Below, piece by piece: positions 28,589 through 36,556 of a DNA stretch of 64,000 bases. The DNA is from Solidesulfovibrio fructosivorans JJ] (GTDB lineage: Bacteria; Desulfobacterota; Desulfovibrionia; Desulfovibrionales; Desulfovibrionaceae). The notes below the pieces were generated by a model. That model saw nothing but the letters and a program-made list of their open reading frames with translations, did not search any database and was not told where the DNA came from. The DNA is taken from NCBI RefSeq assembly GCF_000179555.1, contig NZ_AECZ01000003.1, forward strand, positions 1 through 64,000. Reading direction: 5' to 3'. The stretch's first letter is position 1. The number at the start of each line of letters is the position of its first letter. Position numbers and translations under genes: made by a program.

Positions 28589-28944
28589 GTCGGCAGGAGA
28601 GGCTCCGCCTCTCCTGCACCTCACCGCCGGGGGGCTTGATGCCCCCCGGTCCCCCCTTTACACTTTGCCGGGCGGGACCATGGCAGGGGTGCGGGAGCCC
28701 GGATATTTGTCACCGCAATCGGCCCGGCGGCACGAGGGGCAAAGCCCCTCGACGCCGGACGCGATTGCGGCGACAACCGCGCCAGCGGCGAAGCGCCGCA
28801 TGAAATGGCAAAAGATAGAGCGTTGGGTCATATTTTTTAAGAGTTTTTTTGGAGGGTGGGGGTCCGGGGGCGGGGACCTTTTTTTGCAAAAAAAGGTCCC
28901 CGCCCCCGGTTCCATCCCTTCCTCCCCCCTCAAAAGGAGTGCCT
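28589..28944. repeat. Repeat-filled 356-base gap between ETF:QO and etfB, paralogous to 26364-26740
   Basis: No gene. Modules in order: hairpin GCAGGAGAGGC-TCC-GCCTCTCCTGC (28593-28617); CCGGGGGGC-TTGAT-GCCCCCCGG (28627-28649, identical to 26416-26438); a 70-base stem-loop TTGTCACCGCAATCG / CGATTGCGGCGACAA (28707-28776) enclosing GAGGGGC-AAA-GCCCCTC; GCGGCG-AAG-CGCCGC (28785-28799); then palindrome 28864-28909. The inner hairpin differs in sequence from its counterpart but still pairs, suggesting the structure is what is kept. Confidence 0.75.
28864..28909. repeat. GC-clamped palindrome upstream of etfB
   Basis: A 46-base perfect palindrome, CCGGGGGCGGGGACC then seven T, GC, seven A and the matching arm. 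The flank GAGTTTTTTTGGAGGGTGGG is as in the copy at 26666. It lies 22 bases before the AAAAGGAGT ribosome binding site of etfB. Confidence 0.8.
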
Positions 28945-29745
28945 ATGTTCCATATCGTGGTATGCGGCGGGATTGTGCCTGATCCGCTGCAGACGCTGGA
29001 GCCGGTCAAGGGTCCGACCGGCTGGGGTTTGAAAAACGAATTGATGTTGCCTTCGATCCTGGATCCCTGGGCGGCTTGTTCCTTGTATGAGGCGGCCCAG
29101 CTGGCCAAGACGCAGGCTGGCAGCAAGGTCTGGCTGGTCTCTCTTGGTCAAAAGGCCAAGTTGCAGCAGGTGATGATGACCGTGGCCCAGAAAGCGCCAT
29201 TCGAGCTGGTGGTGGCCGATGGCCCGGCCGGCGGCTTCATGGATTCTTCCGAGGTGGCGAATGCCCTGGCCGTGGCCATCGAGGGCATTGCCGGGCTGGA
29301 CAAGTCCAAGCTGCTCGTTTTCGGCGGCTGGATGTCGGCTTCGCGCGGCTCCGGTTCGACGCTCCAGATCCTGGGCGAGAAGCTCGGCATCGTGGACCAG
29401 TTCCAGGGCGTGGACAAGCTGACGGTCGGCGCGGACGGCTCGCTCGAGATCATGGAGCGCGTCGAGGGCGGGGCCTATCAGGTTTCGACCTGCGCCGGCG
29501 CTCCGGCGGTTCTCGGTTGGGCCACGGGCGAGCTGCCCGAGCCGCCCAACAATCCGCAGGTGGGCATGGCCAACATGCGCCTTGTCATGCCGGCCCTGCA
29601 AAAGGCCAAGCCGGCCGCTCTGGACGCCGCCGCCATCGACTACCAGTCGGTCGCCGTCCCGGCCCAGAAGCGCGACACCCGCGTGGTCAAGGACACGCCT
29701 GTCGAGGACATCGCCAAGGAAATCATCGCCTGGATCGAGAGCTAA
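28945..29745 (+). CDS. etfB: Electron transfer flavoprotein beta subunit
   Basis: A 266-residue EtfB-family protein that, with EtfA, accepts electrons from the dehydrogenase. It starts MFHIVVCGGIVPDP, keeps the nucleotide-binding beta/alpha fold and an EtfB-like IAKEIIAWIES end. The N-terminus of canonical EtfB (KxxxDP) is altered to GGIVPDPLQTLEP, so it belongs to a divergent branch. An AAAAGGAGT ribosome binding site lies 5 bases before the ATG; in-frame codons further upstream lie inside the palindrome and are not used. It is 18 bases before etfA. Confidence 0.87.
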   Translation: MFHIVVCGGIVPDPLQTLEPVKGPTGWGLKNELMLPSILDPWAACSLYEAAQLAKTQAGSKVWLVSLGQKAKLQQVMMTVAQKAPFELVVADGPAGGFMDSSEVANALAVAIEGIAGLDKSKLLVFGGWMSASRGSGSTLQILGEKLGIVDQFQGVDKLTVGADGSLEIMERVEGGAYQVSTCAGAPAVLGWATGELPEPPNNPQVGMANMRLVMPALQKAKPAALDAAAIDYQSVAVPAQKRDTRVVKDTPVEDIAKEIIAWIES

Positions 29746-29763
29746 GGGCTGGAGGCACGATTT

Positions 29764-30789
29764 ATGGATACCGTTCTTTTTTGCGCGCATACCGAGGCTG
29801 ACGGCAGCCTGTCCGTCGCCTCCCTGGAAGCCCTGACCGCAGCCAAGACCCTGGCCGAGGGGCTGGGCGCGCCCTATGCGGTCGGGCTTTTCGGCGCGGA
29901 TGTGGCCGCCGCCGCGAGCGTCGTGGCCGGCTGCGGCGCGACCGCCATCCACGGCGTGTCCGGCGAGGCCTTCGGCGTTTCCCGCTACGCCACCGACGCC
30001 GCCGCCATGGAGGCCCTGGCCAAGGCGGCTTCCGCCACCATCATCGTGGCCACGGACGATTCCCGCGCCTCCCGGGCCATGCCCGGCGTGGCCGCGCGCC
30101 TTGGCGGGCGCATCGACGCCCACGTGACTGGCCTGGCCGTCAAGGACGGCAAGCCGGTGGCCACGCGCGGCTATTACCGCCAGCGCATGCAGGCGGAGCT
30201 GACCCGCGCCGCCCGGCCCTGGTGCCTGACCGTTTCCGCCGGCTGTTTCGCCGCCTACGACGGCGCGCCGGGCGAGGCGTCCGTCACGGCGGTCGAGGTC
30301 CCGGTCACCGAGGCCATGACCCGCACGACGCTCAAGGCCGTCATCGCCCCCTCGGCCGACGAGCAGACCATCCGCCCCGACGCCAAGCTCCTTTTCGTGG
30401 CCGGCGCGGGCTGGACCAAGAAGCAGGCCGACGGCGCGTCCCATGTGGCCGATGCCGGCGAACTGATCCTCGGGTTCCTCGGCCGGTCCAAGGCGTCGCT
30501 CGGCAGCAGCAAGTCCCTGGTGGATATGGGCGGCGACGGCGAGGCCGTGCTGCCGTTTCTCACCCACCTGCATCAGGTCGGGCAGACCGGAGCTACGCCG
30601 CGCCATCCCAAGGGGCTGGCCACCTGCTGCCACGGCGAGGAGCCGCATGTGGTCGGCTGGCGGTTTGTCGGCGAACGCCGGGCCGTCAACCTCGACCCCT
30701 CCTGCGGCTGGGCGCAGGGCAAGGCCGACGTGCTCTACGTGGCCGACGCCTTCGCCGTCATGAAGAAGATCAATGAGTTGTTAGGGTAA
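29764..30789 (+). CDS. etfA: Electron transfer flavoprotein alpha subunit
   Basis: A 341-residue EtfA-family protein holding the electron-carrying FAD. The C-terminal FAD domain is recognisable but divergent: VGQTGATPRHPKGL stands where canonical EtfA has GQTGxxVxP, and the last motif AVNLDPSCGWAQGKADVLYV corresponds to the usual INxDPxAPIFxxADYG. A conserved VAGAGWTKK precedes. It ends the acyl-CoA dehydrogenase/ETF run and is followed by a palindrome and a T-run terminator. Whether this ETF is a simple carrier or bifurcating cannot be told from inspection; its partner ETF:QO favours the simple carrier role. Confidence 0.87.
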   Translation: MDTVLFCAHTEADGSLSVASLEALTAAKTLAEGLGAPYAVGLFGADVAAAASVVAGCGATAIHGVSGEAFGVSRYATDAAAMEALAKAASATIIVATDDSRASRAMPGVAARLGGRIDAHVTGLAVKDGKPVATRGYYRQRMQAELTRAARPWCLTVSAGCFAAYDGAPGEASVTAVEVPVTEAMTRTTLKAVIAPSADEQTIRPDAKLLFVAGAGWTKKQADGASHVADAGELILGFLGRSKASLGSSKSLVDMGGDGEAVLPFLTHLHQVGQTGATPRHPKGLATCCHGEEPHVVGWRFVGERRAVNLDPSCGWAQGKADVLYVADAFAVMKKINELLG

Positions 30790-30802
30790 GAGAGGGGAAA
30801 AA

Positions 30803-30848
30803 CCGGGGGAGGGGACCCTTTTTTGAAAAAAAGGGTCCCCTCCCCCGG
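30803..30848. repeat. GC-clamped palindrome after etfA
   Basis: A 46-base hairpin, CCGGGGGAGGGGACCC plus a T6 tract, GAA loop and the matching arm, followed by the family flank CCCTCCCCAAAAACTTTCG. It stands 13 bases past the etfA stop and just before a separate intrinsic terminator, so it is not needed for termination by itself. Confidence 0.75.
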
Positions 30849-30880
30849 ACCCCCACCCTCCCCAAAAACTTTCGATAGGG

Positions 30881-30915
30881 GGATATCCTTCCGCAAGGGA
30901 GGGTATCCTTTTTTT
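30881..30915 (+). terminator. Rho-independent terminator of the ETF operon
   Basis: GGATATCCTTCC, loop GCAA, GGGAGGGTATCC form a 12-base-pair stem (two G-U pairs) followed by seven T residues on the + strand. It reaches the stop codon of the convergent small gene. Confidence 0.85.
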
Positions 30916-31222
30916 ATTGGGGAGATTGGGCGGTACGCAGGCCGCAGGCGCGCTCGCAGCGGTTGCGCATGGTGTCGGCGGGAAGGTTCAGGTGCGCGGC
31001 CACACAGGCCTGGCATAGGGTGGCCGGTTGGGGCAGGCCCGCTTTTTTGGCGTTTTCCACCACCATGGCGAAGACCGCTTCGGCCAGATCGGCCCGGGCC
31101 GGAGCGAAGTCGGAGGTCCGCGTGTACAGGGCCGGGCTGCCCTGGCTGCGGTCCTGGATGACGACGAAAAGAAGCAGCCCCAGAAGGGCCGAGGCGAGCA
31201 CGATGGTCTTGACAAGGCGCAT
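30914..31222 (-). CDS. Small secreted or membrane-anchored hypothetical protein
   Basis: A 102-residue protein I do not recognise. It starts MRLVKTIVLASALLGLLLFV, a hydrophobic N-terminal segment that is either an uncleaved anchor or a signal peptide. The rest is soluble with four Cys (LCQAC and NRCERAC), which could form disulphides or bind a cofactor. The ATG at 31222 has a GGGGGA run upstream. It is convergent with etfA and divergent from lysR. A real gene is supported by codon use and the plausible start; function is unknown. Confidence 0.55.
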   Translation of the reverse strand: MRLVKTIVLASALLGLLLFVVIQDRSQGSPALYTRTSDFAPARADLAEAVFAMVVENAKKAGLPQPATLCQACVAAHLNLPADTMRNRCERACGLRTAQSPQ

Positions 31223-31397
31223 GATGTTTCCCCCACATTTTGGCCTCGGCCCGTCCTTTACGGCGGGCCGGGCGTGTGCCATAGGCCAGAAAAGCTACGG
31301 ACTGGTTGTAGCCCGCCTGCGGGGACGCGATCCAATCGCAATGTCGGAAGAAGTCCTTCCGAATCCCTGAAGGGAAAACGACGCCGGGAGGGGCGTT

Positions 31398-32297
31398 GTG
31401 GAATACTACCATCTACGGACCTTCGTGGCCGTGGCCGAGGAAGAGCACCTGACCCGGGCGGCCGAGCGCTTAAACGCCAGCCTGCCCGCGGTGAGCGCCC
31501 ATGTGCGCGGCCTTGAGGAGGAACTCGGGGTGCCGCTTTTCACGCGTACGCCAAAGGGCATGCGCCTGACGGGCGAGGGACAGGCGCTTTTGACCGAGGC
31601 CAAACAGGCCCTCGCTGGTCTGGACGCCGTTCGGGCCAGGGCCGGCAGCCTGCGCCGGGACGTCACGGGCGTGGTCCGCATCGGCCTCAACAACGAGGCC
31701 GGGCGCATGCGCGTGCCCGAAATGCTGGCTGTTCTTTCCCGCCGCCATCCCGGGGTGGAAGTGCATCTGACCGATTCGAGTTCGGCGAACATTCTCGATA
31801 ACGTGCGTCAGGGAAAGCTCGATCTGGGCTTTATCTATGACAATATCATCGAGCAGGGGCGCGATGTCGTGACCGTGCCCTTGGAGAACGTGGACATGGC
31901 CGTGGTCGGTCCCACCTCCTGGGCGGACCGGGTTTGTCTGGCGGACTGGGAAACGTTGGCCGGGTTGCCCTGGGTCTGGTTTTCCCAGCGCTGTCCGTTT
32001 CAATATTTGCTGGAGGCTTGCTTCTCCTGCCGTGATCTGCCGCTCAACAAGGTCATGGTGGGGGACAGCGACGCCACGTTGCGGACTATGGTCGCGGCCG
32101 GCATCGGGCTGACGCTGCTGCGCCGCGACGATGCCCTGGAGGCCGAAGCGGCCGGGGAAGTGTGCCTGTGGCAGCGGGAAGGGCTTACCCTGGGTTTGTC
32201 CCTGATTTATCGGCGGGAGAAGGCCGAGGATCGGGTGGTCGCGGCGGTGGTCGCGGCGGTGTCGGAAGTCTGGGGTTTGCCCGGGCATCGGCGGTAA
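31398..32297 (+). CDS. LysR-family transcriptional regulator
   Basis: A 299-residue LTTR. The N-terminal winged helix-turn-helix is canonical (YHLRTFVAVAEEEHLTRAA, then LNASLPAVSAHVRGLEEELG, residues 4-45), followed by a periplasmic-binding-protein-like effector domain (about 90-295). The GTG at 31398 is supported by GGGAGGGG 5 bases upstream. LysR regulators often act on divergent neighbours: here that is the small Cys-containing protein at 30914-31222, but the ETF operon or downstream genes are also possible targets. The ligand is unknown. Confidence 0.92.
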   Translation: MEYYHLRTFVAVAEEEHLTRAAERLNASLPAVSAHVRGLEEELGVPLFTRTPKGMRLTGEGQALLTEAKQALAGLDAVRARAGSLRRDVTGVVRIGLNNEAGRMRVPEMLAVLSRRHPGVEVHLTDSSSANILDNVRQGKLDLGFIYDNIIEQGRDVVTVPLENVDMAVVGPTSWADRVCLADWETLAGLPWVWFSQRCPFQYLLEACFSCRDLPLNKVMVGDSDATLRTMVAAGIGLTLLRRDDALEAEAAGEVCLWQREGLTLGLSLIYRREKAEDRVVAAVVAAVSEVWGLPGHRR

Positions 32298-32331
32298 CGC
32301 GAAGTTTGTTTTTTTGCGGGAGATGGAAGTG

Positions 32332-32556
32332 ATGCGTGAGGCGGCGGTGACGCCTGATCGGGATTATTTTTTCTGGCGGGTCGCGGGCGGCATGGTTGTG
32401 CTGGTGCTGGCCCTGTCGATTCTGGTCCTGGCCCAGTCGGGCTACCAGGACGAGGGCACATTGCCCAACGAGTCTCTTACGGGAAGCTCGCTTGTCCGTG
32501 CCGACGGCAACCCACAAACATTGGCGGCTCCGGAGCGGGAAAAGGCCCGGCCTTGA
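32332..32556 (+). CDS. Small single-pass membrane protein
   Basis: A 74-residue hypothetical protein with one membrane segment (residues 19-40, VAGGMVVLVLALSILVLAQS) and a short periplasmic or cytosolic tail rich in polar residues. ATG 32332 is preferred, with GGGAG 9 bases upstream; in-frame ATG 32323 is an alternative. It lies 34 bases after lysR and is followed by the XRE gene after 73 bases. I cannot assign a function. Confidence 0.5.
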   Translation: MREAAVTPDRDYFFWRVAGGMVVLVLALSILVLAQSGYQDEGTLPNESLTGSSLVRADGNPQTLAAPEREKARP

Positions 32557-32629
32557 TCCGGCGGCCGCGTGCCGTATGCGCCCGCGTCTCGCGGGCGGTA
32601 TCCGTTCTGGGCGAGGCCGGGGAGTAACG

Positions 32630-32881
32630 ATGCGCGATCAGGAAACGGATGGAGATTTGCCGCGCGAGGTGGCCTGGCTTTGCCGCGAAGGCGAGTCGCC
32701 CATCCGGGCGTGGCGGGAACATCTGGGCGTCACGCCGGAAGAGTTGGCCCGGCGTCTGGACATCTCGCCGGCCGCCGTGGCCCAGTTCGAAGCCCGCTCG
32801 GCCCGGCCCCGGGCGGCGACGCTCAAAAAAATCGGCGCGGTCCTCGGCATCTCCTGGGAGCTCTTGCGCCGGGATCGTTAA
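32630..32881 (+). CDS. XRE-family helix-turn-helix protein
   Basis: An 83-residue protein that is almost only a Cro/CI-type DNA-binding domain (residues 24-80): IRAWREHLGVTPEELARRLD then ISPAAVAQFEARSARP as recognition region. The ATG at 32630 has GGGGAG 5 bases upstream, which decides the frame against two overlapping open frames. It follows lysR and a small membrane protein and is convergent with the hydrolase at 33058. The target is unknown; such small XRE proteins can be antitoxins, but no toxin partner is adjacent. Confidence 0.8.
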   Translation: MRDQETDGDLPREVAWLCREGESPIRAWREHLGVTPEELARRLDISPAAVAQFEARSARPRAATLKKIGAVLGISWELLRRDR

Positions 32882-32885
32882 GAGA

Positions 32886-33032
32886 CCGGGGGGAACCCTT
32901 TCTGTAGAAAGGGTTCCCCCCGGACCCCCCTCCCAAAGACTTTTAACGGTGACAGTCTGATATCGTTAAAAGTTTTTTGGAGGGGAGAGCGCGAGAGGGG
33001 GACCTTTTTTTCAAAAAAGGTCCCCCTCTCGC
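32886..33032. terminator. Compound bidirectional palindrome between convergent XRE and hydrolase genes
   Basis: Hairpin 32886-32923 is identical to 22909-22946 (17-base arms, loop TGTA). Hairpin 32991-33032 (GCGAGAGGGGGACC outer arm, 42 bases) is a variant of 7085-7126. Between them AAAGACTTTTAACGGTGA and TATCGTTAAAAGTTTTTT form the central inverted repeat. The order is the mirror image of the elements at 7085 and 22800, as expected for a symmetric element inserted in the other orientation. Confidence 0.75.
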
Positions 33033-33057
33033 ACATCCTTTTTCCTTCTCTTCCTAC

Positions 33058-34680
33058 CTACATATACCCCAAATCCGAGAGCTCGTCCGCGATCTGGTCC
33101 GCCTGCGCGCCGTCGGTGCCGGCCGCGCCTGTCGTGCTGGCGGTGGCCGTGGTGGTTTGCGGCGGCCGGGCGGCCAGGGTTTCGGCCGTGAAGGCTCCGG
33201 CCAGCACGTGGCCGTCCATGTTTTCCGGCACGGCCTCGTCCAGGGCGTAGAGCAGCGTCGGCGTCACGTCGGCCATGGCCGCGTCGGCAAGCTCCACCCC
33301 GGCGGCCACGCCCGGGCCGCGCAGGGCGAACACCCCGTACTGTTCGTGGCGGCCGCTCCATTTGTGCGTCGCGAAAAGCCCGGTCGGCGCGCCCTGCTCG
33401 TAGAGCGCGATCTCGTGGGGCACCAGCACCTGGTAGCCGGGCGCGCACAGGGTGATGACGTCCGGCGCGTCGGTGACGGCCGGGCCGTTGTAGAGTTCTT
33501 CCCGGGCGTAGACGGCGGCGAAGGGATGGGCCCCGGTTTGCGGGTCCACGATGGCGAGCAGGCCTTCCTTGAGCCGCCGCGTCAACTCCGCCCGGTCGGC
33601 TTCGCCCACCAGCTTGGGGTTGAAGAAGATCCCCCCGGCGATGCCTTCCGACACGCAGGTCGTCTTGTCCCAGTCCACGATGGCGGAAAAGAGGTTGTTG
33701 ATGCGGGCGAAGGCCTTGGACTTGGCCTTGCGCCGGGCTTCCAGCACGGATTCGGGCAGGATCGCCTTGGCCAGGGCCACGAGCGTCTTTTTGAGCCCCG
33801 ACGGCGCGTGCCGGCCGCCCGCCAGGGCGGACAGCTCGCCGGAGAGCGTCAGGAAGCCGTTGTCCATGAGCCAGCGGTTGAGAAAGATGGCGCGCCTAAG
33901 CGGCCCGGCGCCGTGGTCGGAGACCAGGGCCACGGCCGTATCCGGCGGGCAGGCGTCGAGGATGCGCCCGAGCGCCGCGTCCAGGCGTTCGTACACGGCC
34001 TCGATGGCCTGGCCCAGGGCGGCGTGGTCGGGATGGGACGGGTCGCGGTAGCCCCAGAAGAAGTGCTGCACCCGGTCGGATTCCATAAAGATCGAGCAGA
34101 AGTAGTCGAGGGGCTTTTGGGCCATGAGCCACAGGGTCAGCTCGCAGCGGGCGTCCACGCCCGCAAGCAGGTTTTGCAGGTAGCGCTCCGGGTCCGGGTC
34201 CATGTTGGGCGAGTCCCGGCAGGGGCCGAAGCGGGCTTCGATTTCCTGGCGCAACTCGGGGGGATGCACGTAATCCTCGGCGTAGGACGGGGTGAACATG
34301 CCCGAGATCACGAGGCCGCTTATGGGGTCGGGCGGCCAGGTCACGGGCACGTTGACGGCCCCGGCCGGCCGGCCCCTGTCCGAGAGCACGGCCCAGATGG
34401 GCGCGGCCCGGCGCATGGCCGCCGAGACGAAGCGCACCTCGTGGCTGGCCGGGTCCAGGGTCAGGGCGTCGAAAATGCCGTGGCGGCCGGGCGTGCATCC
34501 GGTGGCGAAGCTCGTCCAGGCCACGGGGGTGACCGGCGGCACGGTGGAACAAAGGGGCGCGTGCACGCCGGCTTCGAGGAATTTTTCCAGCACCGGCATG
34601 CGGCCGGCCGCGATCATGGGTTTGACAATGTCGAAGGTGGCGCCGTCCCAGCCGACGACCACCACGCGGGATGCTTTCAT
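33058..34680 (-). CDS. Alkaline phosphatase superfamily phosphodiesterase/nucleotide pyrophosphatase-like protein
   Basis: A 540-residue hydrolase of the type I phosphodiesterase/nucleotide pyrophosphatase fold. The N-terminus VVVVGWDGATFDIVKPM carries the first metal-binding Asp, TPVAWTSFATG the likely nucleophile Thr/Ser, and ALVSDHGAGPL the D-H metal motif, with THKWSGRHEQYG supplying a further His. No signal peptide is visible. The low-complexity C-terminus (Thr/Ala-rich, about 505-525) is odd. The start at 34680 overlaps the flippase stop as ATGA and has GGAG 8 bases upstream, so it is translated after the flippase. It may process a lipid-linked or nucleotide-linked envelope precursor; that is inference. 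Confidence 0.8.
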   Translation of the reverse strand: MKASRVVVVGWDGATFDIVKPMIAAGRMPVLEKFLEAGVHAPLCSTVPPVTPVAWTSFATGCTPGRHGIFDALTLDPASHEVRFVSAAMRRAAPIWAVLSDRGRPAGAVNVPVTWPPDPISGLVISGMFTPSYAEDYVHPPELRQEIEARFGPCRDSPNMDPDPERYLQNLLAGVDARCELTLWLMAQKPLDYFCSIFMESDRVQHFFWGYRDPSHPDHAALGQAIEAVYERLDAALGRILDACPPDTAVALVSDHGAGPLRRAIFLNRWLMDNGFLTLSGELSALAGGRHAPSGLKKTLVALAKAILPESVLEARRKAKSKAFARINNLFSAIVDWDKTTCVSEGIAGGIFFNPKLVGEADRAELTRRLKEGLLAIVDPQTGAHPFAAVYAREELYNGPAVTDAPDVITLCAPGYQVLVPHEIALYEQGAPTGLFATHKWSGRHEQYGVFALRGPGVAAGVELADAAMADVTPTLLYALDEAVPENMDGHVLAGAFTAETLAARPPQTTTATASTTGAAGTDGAQADQIADELSDLGYM

Positions 34681-36137
34681 ACGTTTTCTCCGGGGGTCTC
34701 CGCGCCTTGCGGGCGCGGGCGCATGACGGAGCGCAGTTCCAGAAGGTCGCGGCGGCCGAAGGCCTTGAGCCCGGCCAAGACGGCCACGTACACCAGCGCG
34801 CCGACCGGCGCGCCGACAAAGGGCATGTTGCGCAGGAGCGCGCAGGCCCCGAGGCAGGCCCCGCCGGCGCACAGCACCCGCAAAAGCGGACCCGTGGCGT
34901 GGGACCGGAAGCCGTGGCGGGCGGCGAAGCGCGTGGAAAAGGCCAGAAGCCAGAGGTACGAGCCGAGGGCCACCACCGCCGAGCCGAGCGCGCCGTAGCG
35001 GGGCACGGCGTAGATGTTGCCGGCGACATTGAGAGCCAAAGCCGCCGCCGCGTAATAGAGGGCATAGCGCTGGCGGCCGATGGCCACGAGCACGTTGTTG
35101 ACCAGCATGTCCAGGGCCAGGGGGGCCATGGCCAGGGAAAGGATGCGCAGGATTATGACCGATCCGACGTACTTGGGGCCGAAGATCAGGATGCAGGCTG
35201 GCTCGGCGTAAAAGGCCAGCAGAATCGAGGGCAGGACCATGGCGTGCAGGGTGTGGCGGAAGATGAGCCGAAACAGGCGTCTGGCGGCCAAAGGATCGAC
35301 CGGGGCCAGCCGGGCCAGGGCCGGAAACACGGCCAGCATCAGCGCCTGGGGCAGGATCTCGAGCTTGAGGATGAATTCGTGCGGGGCCTGGAAATCGGCC
35401 ACGGCCGCGAGGTCGGCCAGCCAGGTCAGGGCCAGGGTGTTGGCCCGAAACAGGTTCTGGTGGAAAAAGACGCCGAGCCCCACCACCGACGAGGCTCCGA
35501 GCATGCGCCACAGCGCGGCCCGGTCGAAAGAAAACGAGGGGCGGCAGAGATACCTGCCCGAGACGTACCAGACGAGCAGCATGTGCAGGGCGGCGGCGGC
35601 GAAAAGCCCGGCCAGAACGCCCGTGTAGCCGAGCCCCAGCCACAGGGCCAGCCCGACCAGGGTCAGGGAGGCCAGCCCGGAAACGATGGACAGCGGCGGC
35701 TCGTAGCCCATGCGCTCGTAGGCCTGGAACACGGCGCAGCCGAGAAGGCTCAAGGAGCGGCAGGCCTCGACGCCGAAGGCCAGGGCCAGGCCGATGGCGG
35801 CCGGTCCTTTATAGCCGGAAAAATAGCCGATGGCCGCCAGGACCATCCCGGCCACGACGAGCAGGCCCAGGCGCAGGGTCAGCGCCTGTCCCACGGCCGC
35901 CGGGGCGCAGCCCCGGTCCATGGCCATGTCGCGGATCATGATCTGCTGGATGCCGAAATAGGTGACCGCGACCACGGCCCCGGCCAGGGCCATGATCGAG
36001 GCGTATCGGCCGAAATCGTCGAGGGACAGGACCCGGGCCACGGCCAGCAGCACGAAAAAGCCGCTGGCGATCTGGACCAGCCGGGAAACGGCCAGGGAAA
36101 GGAAGTTGCGGGCCAGCGACCGTGGCGGCGGCGTCAC
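34677..36137 (-). CDS. Wzx-like oligosaccharide flippase
   Basis: A 486-residue polytopic protein of the MOP/polysaccharide flippase superfamily, with about 12-14 membrane segments, moving lipid-linked sugar units across the inner membrane. Family features include the N-terminal ARNFLSLAVSRLVQIASGFF and VLSLDDFGRYASIMAL segments. The GTG at 36137 is chosen because AAGGAG lies about 9 bases upstream; a TTG at 36179 would add an unlikely polar tail. Its stop overlaps the start of the phosphodiesterase gene. It belongs to the envelope polysaccharide region. Confidence 0.85.
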   Translation of the reverse strand: MTPPPRSLARNFLSLAVSRLVQIASGFFVLLAVARVLSLDDFGRYASIMALAGAVVAVTYFGIQQIMIRDMAMDRGCAPAAVGQALTLRLGLLVVAGMVLAAIGYFSGYKGPAAIGLALAFGVEACRSLSLLGCAVFQAYERMGYEPPLSIVSGLASLTLVGLALWLGLGYTGVLAGLFAAAALHMLLVWYVSGRYLCRPSFSFDRAALWRMLGASSVVGLGVFFHQNLFRANTLALTWLADLAAVADFQAPHEFILKLEILPQALMLAVFPALARLAPVDPLAARRLFRLIFRHTLHAMVLPSILLAFYAEPACILIFGPKYVGSVIILRILSLAMAPLALDMLVNNVLVAIGRQRYALYYAAAALALNVAGNIYAVPRYGALGSAVVALGSYLWLLAFSTRFAARHGFRSHATGPLLRVLCAGGACLGACALLRNMPFVGAPVGALVYVAVLAGLKAFGRRDLLELRSVMRPRPQGAETPGENV

Positions 36138-36556
36138 GCTGTGGCGCTCCTTGGCTGACGGTTGGCGGGCTGCTGCCAAATCCCCCCTGGCTGGGGTGGC
36201 GTAAAAAGTCCAAAGCCTCGCGCAGGTCGGCTACGCTGCGGCCCTGAACTTTTTTTGCGCCTTGCCGGCGGGAATTCGCATCAGCCCGCGGAAAAGGTCT
36301 TTTGCAACAGGCTGCCTGCGGCACGATGTCGCCTCGTCGGTCGCGATCCGGGACGACGGATCGGTGGAAAAGCCGCGGCCAAGGCGCGGGCGAACATTTT
36401 CAATGCCTGCCATGAAATAGCACGGCCCACGGGGGGCGTAAACAGTCGGGACAGATACGCCCGGTGGGGGTTAGGCGCGGGACGCGTCAAAAGAAAGGCC
36501 GTCTTCCGTCCGGTGGAGACGGCTCGGCGCGGGCAACGAGGCGCGCGCCGGCGCAA
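36138..36556. other. 419-base non-coding gap upstream of the flippase
   Basis: I see no convincing gene on either strand. The composition is patchy, with short T-rich and A-rich spots (TTTTTTTGCGCC at about 36250, GGTCTTTTGCAACAGGC at about 36296) in GC-rich sequence, unlike the compact spacing of the neighbouring genes. It could hold the promoter of the flippase unit and remnants of an older element. No inverted repeat of the families described here was found in it. Confidence 0.35.

Noticed and set aside
32630-32881. XRE protein as the antitoxin of a toxin-antitoxin pair
   Set aside because: The adjacent small gene at 32332 is a single-pass membrane protein with no known toxin motif, and the two are separated by 73 bases without overlap.
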